Below the pieces are notes generated by a model. It was not told the origin of the DNA, ran no database searches, and was given only the letters and a program-made list of their open reading frames with translations. DNA of 64,000 nt from Apostichopus japonicus. Lineage: Eukaryota; Echinodermata; Holothuroidea; Aspidochirotida; Stichopodidae. Below, one piece after another: positions 11,601 to 23,696 of the stretch (position 1 is the first letter of the stretch; every line of letters begins with the position of its first letter). Both the position numbers and the translations under genes were made by a program. Location: the NCBI RefSeq assembly GCF_037975245.1, contig NC_092577.1:14191013-14255012 (forward strand). The letters run 5' to 3'.

Positions 11601-14600
11601 ATTTCATTGCCAGTTTTCTAATGAGAGACTTTAAAACAGGAGATGGTGAGATTCCTGATTACATCATGAACTGCATCAGTCTTTGTTTTGCTGAGTATGA
11701 TGGTTACAAAGGACATAAGGTCAAGGACATTGTCACAGAGATCTGTAGAAGAGAATCCGTCAACTTCAGCTCTGAAGATAGTCGACTGCTGCTGAGGTCA
11801 AAGCTTTCTATGCTCACCTTCGCTTCAAAATCACAGGTAAAGTGTAAATACAAATTTCTTAGCTCAAATACACAGCAAACCTCTGCTTATATCCCGATAT
11901 CTGGAATAAATAATCTGAAGTGTGCATGAATACTACACTCAATTTTCAAGTGTCGAGTACAGCATCAATCCATAGGATACAAAATTCAAGGTCTATACTT
12001 CACCAATTTGTGCTAAAAATTCAGTAAATCTAGTATGTTTAGATATTAATGGTGTGAGTTTATTTTAAATATGTTATTTCTTGAAATGTAGGTTTCAATC
12101 CAGAGACAAATTTGATCTTTGGTACAGGATCGACCTAATGTACTCATTCTACGGATATCAGACTAAAGTATGAATTGATCTACAGGTAGTATACAGTGGC
12201 AGATCATTCTGGGATGTGTGAATCATTTTCAATACAACATTATCATATGCTGAACCATCTATTTAATTTACAAGATCAGTGTATCGTAAAGTACACATTT
12301 CGTCAATGGTATTAATAAAGTTTAGCTATTAATCAATCCTTAGTGTTGCTTTAGGATATTGTAATGCATGAGACAACTTTAGTTGATTTTTATTCACGAC
12401 ATTGGACATATTAAAAAATTTTAGAAAACAAATTTAATCTTAATGACTCTCTTCAGGTTTCCAGTTTTGTGGTTTCCATTTGTTATAGTTGGGTACTGAT
12501 TTTCAGGTTGACATAAACAATATATGTGGATTATATTCCAGATTCCAATCAAATGTCTGAAGCTTTCGGATGTTGTGGAAAAAGTTACAGAGAAAGCCCT
12601 GATCTTGAAGGCTGATGTCTCGCTGGGAGTTCTGAATACCCTGATGGCTATTGAAGTGAATCGGTGGGACCAGAAGCTGATTGAACAAGATTATGAAGAT
12701 CTCATTAAATTCAGTATCAACAATGAAAAGGTTGAAGTAGCACGGTGAGGACTAATTCAAAGTTGGCAAACCAAACTAAAGCTTTCTTTCTATGTGATAT
12801 TGAAAATAAGGTTATATTGGAATGTGAGATTTACAGAGCTAATAGAAGAACATTCAGCAGAAATATCTCCAAGAATTTGATATCTTTGAACAACGGGTAA
12901 GCATGTAAACAATTTTGCTTTCTCTATGCATCATTACTTTTTCTGTCAGTCTGCTTCATCAAGATTGCTTAGTCATAATTGACTCCACTCCTTGCTGACA
13001 TGACCCACAACCTTAGCTCTCTTATAAGACCATGTCTAGGGTCATCTGGTAGCCATTTTAGCGCTGGATGCCCTCTATAACCAAGTGGCATTGGTCAAAG
13101 TCCACCCTTCTCATTCTTCCACACATAATGCCTAAGAAGTGTTAAGGTGGAAGAAGAATCATTTTTCTTTTTGATCTGTGTATTATTAAGGATAAAGTAT
13201 TATGATATCAGTATTTTTTTTGTCTTGAAACTCTACACTTCAATGGTGAGCAGGAGAGTTTATTGGTCATCTGGGTTCACCAGTTCCAAAACTGAAAACA
13301 ATTTAACAAGCCAAGGGCCAAAATCTAGGATGTTAGTGAAAGGGTTAACAAAATTGTGTCATATTAGGAGGTGGTTGCAGTCCAGGTGGACGATAACATA
13401 CAGCACGAGTCACTTGACATAATTCGGGCCAGGTATCGGGAATTTGGCTTAGCTTTAACTCTTACTTAAGTTGTTATCTGTGGTCAATTGCCTACGTTTG
13501 ACAACAATGTCTGTCACGTAAGTTGGTAAGTTTGAATAGTCCTTGACTAGACTGTGATCTGAAATCTCCTTCACATTTCTTGTACTGTTAAACAGCTATG
13601 TTTAATCTAAATTGGGGTCAATGGGGGACAAGCAATAATTCTGATTGGAATTGTGTGTGTATTGGAGGTTCTTATGGGTGTTTTGATCACAGGGAATATG
13701 AGAGTATTAGTTCTAGGAATAATGCTATGGTACAGAGTCTAATACAGGGGTAAGCTGGTAGGAAGGGTAATAACTTTCTAGATGTTGTGCAAGATTGATT
13801 TTTACATCAGAATGTTACTTTTCCCTATTAGGGGGATAACATCCTGGATCTTGTCTTGAGTTCTGATCCAATTTCTGTTGTTAATTTGATGGGTTTAGGA
13901 AAACTACGAACTAGCCATCATGATATACTAGCTTTCGATGTTGTTTGCAAGGTCTTAAATTCTGTTAGCAAGAAAGAGGTCCCTGATTTTTGGAAATCAG
14001 ATACAGTGGCAATTGAAACTTTCCTAAGGGTAACAGATTGGATTAATTTGTTTAGAGACATGAGTGCCTCTCAGTCTCGGATCAGTTCAGCTGATAAGTT
14101 CAAGGTCATTATGGAAAATCATGTTCCCTGGAAGAGGCGTCGTCGTAAAAGCAGTATGCATTATTGGATGACTAAGGGAAGTTAGATGTGCAGTTAGACA
14201 AAAACAGAATGGGAAGTTGTTTAGGAGGACTAATTCTGAATCACTTTTGGCAAAGTTCAAGATTCATCGACTGAAGGGAGAACGCTTAGTCTCTGAAGTA
14301 AAATTGAATTTCAAAATGACATTGCTGTACATATTTAGGATAACCCAAAGGCCTTCTTTACTTTTGTTTTCCACTGTCATCGGTTTTTAGTACATTTAAG
14401 AATGAATGAAGGAACAACCTTTTGTTCATCAGGACTGGAGATGTGCTAATATTACCCCAATTTTCAAGGAGGGTGATAAGTCTAAGCCATGTAATTACAG
14501 GCCTGTTAGTCTAATTAGTGTTGTATGTAAGATTGTAATCGGGTCTGATATTTTGGTGTCTTTGGGTTGTTTTCTCTCACATAGGGTCCTTAATGGGGAA

Positions 14601-17600
14601 TTGAGTGTCCCTCCCGATACCTATTTTCTACTAACTAAACTAAACTATAAGCCTACTCAACAGTTATAGCATCTGTAAATTGCACACTTGGTTGATAGGC
14701 ACCCTTAGTTAACATGAGGCTTCTATATCTAATGTGATTTGAGGTCTGCAATGGTCAGAATAGGAAAACCTTGTGTAATGAGCTTACTCCAAAACAAAAA
14801 TCAGTTTTGGTGAGTCCAATAGTTGATATGTATGTATCTTGGATGAGTGGGTGGACATGGCTGGTCTCAATTCTCCTTTAACAAAATACAGTAAATATCG
14901 TAATGTGTTATTGTAGAAAACTAAGCATTTTCCTGAAAATGATAGGCCTATGCCCTCTTCATGATGCTTTCCATGTAAAGTTATCTAAACAATTAGATTT
15001 ATTTATTTTCTCAATAGAAATCTGTACAGTGGGAGATAATATATCATACATTTTACTTTTATTTTCTCAGCTTACTATTTCCAAGTCCACCGGTGGCTGT
15101 GAAAGATGAAAAAGTTCTGAATAACTTACAATCCCGAAACATTTTAGGTAACATACATTCTATGTCATTAATAACAAGAGCTTCATGATTAGATACAACA
15201 TATATTCCTCTGTATGGGATACAAGATCTTAGCCTGACATTTTTGTTAAGCTGTTTTATTCTAGTCCGGCTTCTGCATAGTGGTAAGAGATATAGCTCTG
15301 TCCACAATGTTGACAAAAATGTAACTTAAGGGATTTTGCCCAGCAAAATAGTACTAATTGTATCAACAGTTAAGTAACATTGTAGTGTTATTTTTATCCT
15401 CAAATCAGAAATATAATCCATGTGAAGTGGCTGAGGCTTTTGATATCATCTACGTCTCCTCATTTCAGTTGCATGGATCATTGACGCAAACTTAATTCAC
15501 TCGTTAAATGTGACAACTGGAGAATGGATGGTGAGATGCATTTTATATATATATATTTTTTAAATAGTTAGTCACACGGTAAATGTGGCAACTGCAGAAT
15601 GGATGGTGAGATTTATTATCTTTTTTTCCTTTCTTAATTTTATGTCATATATTTAAGATTTGTCTGACATATGGCCATCTTTAACATTCCTTTGCCTAAC
15701 CAGCAAAAACTCCTTTCTGAGTTTAGCGTTGTTTTTGATTCCTTCGTCAAGGCTAAATGAACCTACGCCATGGTGATGGCGTGTATGTACATGTCTCAGC
15801 CTCAGAAGTGGTGACATGGAAAATTAAATTCCTGTCACTAGTTGTAAAGCAATAGGGGACAATCCGTTGTCCAGGTCAGTAGATGTCAAATCTCAAAGTG
15901 TTGTAATTTTGATAACTCCGAAAGTCAAATGAGAGCTTTGATGAACTTTACACATGGTATGTGGCTCAACCATATTGAGTACTCAAATGTCAATCATGGT
16001 GACAATATTAGCTCCAAAAGTAAAACATGGATGAACTTCACACTTGGTATGTATATGCAGCCTATTAAATATAAAAACGGTTTGTACACTGAAGTCAGTA
16101 TATGTTCTGATAAACTGTAAATGTGGCAAGGAATTCCTTAACCTCTTGGCTTTCTGGTTTATTTCTTAACATATTACAAACAAGTATATATGTGATTGTG
16201 AATCTTGTGTGTGTGTGATATGCCTGATTGTAAACATGTTAACTAACCAACTAGATAAAGATAATTTAAGGTCAATATTGGCTTGGTTCAGTAGGTAGGT
16301 ACCCCTTAATGAATACTATCCTTGTAGTAGTTTTGGCAGGGATCATATGAAATTTTAATGTCAGCAAAGGGCTAAATTCGAAAACTGTGTAACAACCTTA
16401 CTCAGGAAATTCACCTTTGATGAGTGTCATACTTAGTATGCTGATACTCCTTTATAGTGACTTTTTGGTTGCCATTTCTTTTGTGATGAAGCACAATATT
16501 GTACAAACGTCTCAAATATTTTGGAACACTGTATACAGTTGTCAGAATATAAAATATATATCAGAGAATTGATGCTCTTGTACTGGTGGACTTTCACAAC
16601 CTATATCTTGTCACACATGTTGTCTTTGCTGGTCTGCAGAATTTTACCTAATTCTCTGAAATATGTGCTAGAAGTTTTTTTAAAGGAAAGTGGTTTGGTA
16701 GTAAACTATCAAAATATTTCACAATGGATAATATAATGCCATGAGCTTCCTTCCTTAATAACAGTTGTTAAAGGGCTAATGATGGATCTAATATATTCTA
16801 AAGCCCAACAGGAAAATATCCCTTATTGTATAAAACATCCATCTGACTTTTTAGCCAACATCGGAAAACTGTTTGGTCTGGATTTGGGGTAATTTTGGTG
16901 TATATTGTTTGATCCTTTGGTGATAAGTGATTATAATTTTTTTTGATGTAATGGCTAATTGAGCCTGGCTTTTGTGGTCTTCTAGTTCTGATTAAATGTG
17001 ATTGAGCTGCCCTACATCAGCAAGGTTGCTAAATAAAAAGTTTATGACAAGGCATCGTAAATCCTCTGGGATTTATGGCACATGATGTAGTTTCTATCAG
17101 GTTTGTATGATTTTTCATCATATGTTTTTTGCTTGTTTTCTTTTCTTGACTGGATGTAATCTTCATTTAGCTGGAATCATCATCACTGACAACAATCTCT
17201 GGTGAGTTTCTGGTGTTAATATGAAAAATCATTTAAAAGAAATCCCTGTAACCTAAAATAATGCTGAAGTACATACAATCGTCTGTAACCACAGTTAAAG
17301 CAGGCATACATATGTAGTTGTTCACTCATAGCTGGAGTTCAGCTGATAAGTGAAGGTCTTAATCTTAAGTATTGTTGTTGACGTTCTTTGCTCTGATGAC
17401 CCTACTAGCCCTGTCCTTTCATTAAATGTTACCAACTGCACAATAATTTACCTGTGTCCTTATTGACCAGCCTTGGAACAAACGATACTTACTATTTAGT
17501 TTCAGTCATCTCTTGAAAACGTTAGAAAAAAACTTTAGAGAGTTTTGTGGATGCGCTGGTGTATGATATTTTATATACTGCATGTATGATGATATCCATA

Positions 17601-20600
17601 TCGTTGTCATAAGGCTTTCTAACATGCATGATGTACTTTACTTACTCTTAGTCACTCAACGGAAAGTGGGAGGGTGTGTCTTTATTTTCATGTCAACTTT
17701 GCCATTCACAGTTATTTTCCAAATACTGTGGTTTTCTCACATTAGTGCTGAGTATTACATTCTCAATTTTGGTAGCATTATGTTATACTTCCAACAATCT
17801 CACTTTGAACAACATTATCAACAAAAATCAATCCTCTGTGATCAAGTTTAATTTGAGTATTTGAAAAATATCAATTCTGTGTAATAGTTTAGCTTTTAGA
17901 CTTCTGTGTTTGGTTATTTTAGTAACAACAAAATAAACTTGTAAACTGATAAATGAAAGAAGATCAAAATTTAATAAATATGAGGAAATATATGTATATA
18001 AAAATTAGAATTGTATAAATGGAGGAAATAATAGCTTCTGACAAATAAGCAAATATGAGATATTAGCTTTTTCTACGTTTGTTTAGCATAATGAATCAAT
18101 GCCTGTGTACTCATATACAACAAATACTAGCGAAGAAAAAGATCATTAAGGAGACCACTTTCCACTGAAAACGATATTGTAAAATATTCCTGCTGAATGT
18201 CACTGAACTTGTCTGTTTATTTATATTATAGGCAACTTACCTTCCAGCCAACTACAGATAGAGCTTTGGATCAACAAGGATGGAGGAGTGCTAGAGATTC
18301 CAGATACCGGTGTCAGATTAGAAATACCTCCTGGTGCTCTGGAGAAGGATCAGTTGATTCAGATGAGAATTATTCCATATAATTTCCAGAGTGATTCTGA
18401 TCTTTCATTCAGTAGTAATTCATCAGTTGTGGTTGAGCTCCTGCCTAGTTACCTGAAGCTACTGAAACTAGCAAAACTGACATTGCCTCACTGCTTGGTT
18501 CTCAAGAAAGGGTGTGAATGGAAAGCAAAAATATATAGCAGTCATCATGAAGAAGGTATATTTAAATGCATGTGTATCGCTTCTAAATTTATTTCACCTA
18601 TACTAATAGGTACGTTTAGTTATGATAGAAGACAGTCTCTTACAGTGTTCCGTCATTGCATGTTATTGACTATTTCCTGCATAATACAATCTATCTGTCA
18701 TATAAATGCAACCTGTTAATACTTACTTTTATTATTAAGAAATGTTAAATACCTTTCCTTGCATCTGGATTCCGCAGGCAACCACCCTGTGTGGAGACCA
18801 CAGCCGGACACTTCTCATGTACTAACCGAGCGAAATTGTGAGATCAATTTAAAAAGTTTCAGCTGGAAGAAATTTGAAGTCGACGATAAAAAAGTTAAAG
18901 GCAAACGTATCGTGTTATATGCAGCTAAAGTTCTGTCATCCTCTGAAAGTGTAACACATATTCATGTTGGCTATTACTGGGATAAGCCAGGGTGTGAAAA
19001 AGTGAGAATCTTCACTTGTTGTCATTTGGATTTTCAGGAGATAAGATGGTGGGGTTGTGTTGATATTTACTATTATTTGTATCAAGAAGTTAAGATGTGA
19101 TTGGATTCGATGATAATCGTAACCTTTGTAGTGATTCAAGTGTGTGTGTGTGCGTTTGTGACGCCCAGCTTGTAAACATGATATCTGGAGAAGGGAAAGT
19201 CGGTCCGAATTCATATTTGGTGTGTAGAAGTAACATATTGAGTGCAAGAAGCCTATTGTTTATGTGGAGGTCGAAGGTTATTTGGGGTCACCAGGGTCAA
19301 ATATTGAAAACCCTGCAAACACGATATATCAAGAAGGGAAGCTTGGGCAGACCTCATATTTAGGTGTGTAGAAGAACCACATTAAGTACAAGAAGCCCAT
19401 AGTTATTGGTGGAGGTCAAATGTCATTTGGAATCATCCAAGGTCAAATTGTGAAAAACTTGTAAACATGATATTTGCAAGAAGGGAACCTTGGACAGATC
19501 TCATATTTGGTTTATAGATGTACCATATCACATTTAAGGATAGCCTATCATTGCTTTCTGTGGAGGTCAAAGAGCTATGAAGTCAACACATGCCAAACAT
19601 TCACTCCGCTAACGCACCTTCTTAAACATTATATCGCAAGGGAAGCTTCGACAGAAAGCATATTTGGTATGTTATTGTACCACATTGAGTACAGTAAGCC
19701 TAATGTTGTTGGCAGAGGTCAATGGTCGTTTTAGTTCACCAGTGTGAAAACTGTCTTACATTAATATTTGAACAAGGACTGCTCTCATATTTAGAATGTT
19801 GCTGTATCGCATCTGGTACAAGAACCCTTTAGTTGAGGTCAACGGTCATTTCAGGACAGCCTGTGTCATTGTGAATTTATTGCTCGTCACACCACACTGC
19901 TTGTCACTGCATTATTAAGATCAAGTATGTTGTACACCCTCACTAAACATGACGTCAGATTCATGAAGAAAACTGTTCCTGTTACATTATCGAAACCACA
20001 AAGCAATTTTGCATTCTGGTTGGTTTCTTGCCTTAGTCTGGCAATTAATTTGCGCAGTCAAGTTTGGCATTTGTATGTAACGCCCTTGCTTGTATACACG
20101 ATATCTCAAGCTAAGTAACCTCTGCAATTCTCGTATTTCGCATGTGGGTTCCCCATAATTTAATACAAGAACCTTTTTTGTTTTTGGTGGCGATCAAAGG
20201 TCCTTTTGAGTAAGGGGAATGCAAAATTCGGAAATCTCAAAAACAATATATCTGCAGAACTCGAACATCAAATGAGCTCATATATGCATGGTATGATAGC
20301 CTTATGCAGTGTTAAGATTTTACACAATTTGGTGTAGGTCAGAGTTCATTTAAGGTTTCTTTACATCATTTTTGCTTGTTTTCTCCCTTCTATGTTTGAA
20401 GATTGTCAGCATAAATGAAGTCTCTGTGTTGGTTAAACAGTCTTCAGTATTTTTAAAAAAAGGACAATTGCCCCTGGAATGTCATTTTGTGAAAATAGAT
20501 CCACCAGCTTGGACCTATGGCTCTGAAGGAGGAAACCTAAAGGTATGGTGGACTCTAATCTAACAAAAAAGTTAATACTTTGTCAACAATATTCATGAAT

Positions 20601-23600
20601 TGGAAACTATAAAACTTAACATCATTTAGACAGTTCCATGAGAACTGTCGTGCGAGTGTGAACTGCTCTTAACATTCGAAATAGTGCAAAAGGTAATACT
20701 AAAAATAAGTAATGTTAAGTCATCTTTACATATTACCAAAAAAGTATTGTTTGTGTGCAAAATGTTATTTATATCTGGCAGAATAGGTGTATCAAGCGTA
20801 TTTAGCTTTTGATTGTTTGAAAGGTACTTAGGGGTCAAAACCCACAAATCTTGTAAAACATGATGTTGCAGAATGGAGATTGGTGGCAAATATCATTCTC
20901 ACGGCCATTGGTATGTGACTTGCGCATTCAGACTGTGAGATTTTTAATGGTTTAAAGGGCCACAGATCAGCAGAGGTCAAAATGTAACAACCTTGAACAC
21001 CTGGTATACCAAGAAAATTAACTTCAACTAAATTTAAAAAAAACAAAACATAAAGTTTCTACGGTAGGTTAAAGGTTATCTAAGGTGAACAGATTTTCAA
21101 ACCTGAAAACTTTTTAACTGCAATATCTGCAAGTAAGGAAATCATGGTAAATATCATACCACCTATGCAGTTTGAGCATAGCAGTGAGAACAATTATTTT
21201 TAAATATTTAGTGGAAGTCAAATGTCCTTTTAAGAAATTTAGAAGTTTGGCAACTTTTTATTTGCATTGTGGATTGCTTTGATGATGTTTGACAGGTCTG
21301 CAGTTAGCTAAAATAGGTGCCGAAAGCTGTATTAATATGTGTAAATATTTAAAATTGCTTACATTGGTGAATGCAGTTAGTGTGCATAGTAGAAGCTATA
21401 TCCTTCAGCGTAAGTCTAATAGTTCTTTCACAACAACAATTTGGAGGTTCCTTTGCTATTACATTTAGTCAAAAACAAGTCAACCCCTTCACCATTACAC
21501 ACATGGATTTTATCTTGCCAGCTGGAACAGACATGGAATAGTTTCTGCATGTAACATCTTTACATATAAATGGCCAAAGATAATCAGTCCAGCCGCCTTC
21601 TAAAATCTAAGCTGACATATATCAGATTGTGAACACAGCTACTGAGACCTGGTTCTGATGAATATTTCTTCAGAGATGATCGATTCTTTTCAATATCATT
21701 TTTACACTCACTGCTGGTTTCTTTTTAGCAAAAGAAGTCCAAAATTATTTCACCTCTTCACCGCCAAATTTTGATTTCTCTGAATACAACGGACAAAGTG
21801 AAACCAACTATTGCTTAGTTTCAGTGCATATAGTCCCCAAGAAAAGTGTCAAGAAATTATCTGCAACTGCAGATCTGACATACAATGTCAAAAGGATTTT
21901 AAACAGCTCTCTTCAGCTTCCAATCATAAGGTCCCCAGTTTGAGTCACTTCAAGATTAATGTATGTCGTCCAGTCACAGAGTTTTTGACAATTCATAATC
22001 ATTTGGACGTTAAATATGAATGTAAGAGACTGACTTCTGTCAGTTTGCTGTTTTGATAAGCCAATGAGGCTTTTTCGCGAGTTCCTGCTTGCAGGAGGAT
22101 CTAATATACATACATACATACATACATACATATATGTCAATATGTATACTGTGTACAATTCCCTTCCAAATCGTCTGCTTGCAGCATTGGGTTTCAGTTT
22201 CCCTAAAATGGCAAGTGTATATCCACTGGGAGGATTTGGTATTCTCGTTAGTACTAATTGCCCATGAAACATTACCCTACCGTTAGGTTGGTGTATCAAG
22301 CACTATATCATAGGATAGTGATCATTCTTGTAAGTAATTACACCAAAATGTTAAAAACTATCACCTTTCTCATTTCAGAAAATACCTTTCAATACGGTTG
22401 CTATTACCATGGGACAATTCTGCATATTTGTGTTTAATATCAAGGAAGGTACACAGGAGAGGCGCGAATGTACATGCCACTTTAAGGCTGGGCAGGGATC
22501 AGCGTTTGTGGAATTATTCTTTATTCTAAAGGTATAGAATGTTGGGTATATTTTACAGTAACTGTTACGTTAATTGTAACATTCCTGGCCAAAGTTGCTT
22601 CCTATAATAAAAGATGTTTCTACTCATTTCATATCTCAGACCTTGATTTCCAGAAGGAACTAGTCTCTTGATTTGTATTGAATATGTGATATGCCTGTAA
22701 GAAGAAAGCGAGGTCCTTTTGGTGAAGGCAGTAAGGCTATTAGTTAACAAATCTGTTAAATTAACAATAAATTACTGAATGTATTTACAGAAAACTCTTT
22801 GTTGACATTAACTTTAATTTACAGTTGTGCCATAGTTTTCATTATTGTCCTTAATATGTGGTTGGATAAAAACTTGATGTGAGATCCCATAGATAGGCAC
22901 TTCCCACGTGGGAGCAAGCTGAGGAAAATCTTCAACAGAAACACAATCAAAGTGAGTTATAGCTGTATGAAAAACATGGATTCTATCAGTAAGTCCCACA
23001 ATGCTAAAATAATGCGGGAAAACTACCCGACAGCAAATGCCACCAAAACTTGCATCTGTAGAGATAAAGGAGCCTGCCCTCTGCATGGAGAGTGCTTAGC
23101 CAACTCAATTGTGTACGAAGCCACCGTCACTTCCGGTTCCGATCCAAGGTCATACGTTGGGCTCACCGGGGGCGATTTTAAATCTAGCTACCGGACCAAA
23201 CGAAGTCGTTTCGCAACAGGAAATATGAAAAGGGAGACAGAACTATCCAAGCATATCTGCGCATATCTGAAAAGTAAGGAGATCGATTAAACAATTGAAT
23301 GGAACATATTGAAGCAATCCGACACACCAACGCGAATCAGGAGCATCTAATCTATGCATGGAAGAGAAGCAGGCCATAATACAGTCGAAAGACAGACGCA
23401 TTAACAAAAGATCAGAGCTGTTATCGCGCTGTCGCCATGGCAACGGTTAACACACACGCCTGCAGCCGAGACAGTCTGTGTTGATCAGTTCAGTTGCCTG
23501 ATGATCGGTGCGCGAGCCGTACCCGTGAATCTCAGAGTAGCACTATAATATATATATATATATTGGTCCGTGTCCGTTTTCTTTGCACGTAAAAAGCACT

Positions 23601-23633
23601 TCCCCCTCCCAATTACATAGACATATAATATAT

Positions 23634-23696
<63 letters not shown>

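Noticed and set aside
12861-12896. Micro-exon AAATATCTCC...AACGG between AG and GTAAGC
   Set aside because: Open in phase with exon 3, but its exit phase does not fit any following exon of the model; the 15071-15147 exon does.
14903-15109. 68-codon frame covering the exon 4 region
   Set aside because: Different reading frame from the phase-compatible exon and no protein-like features.
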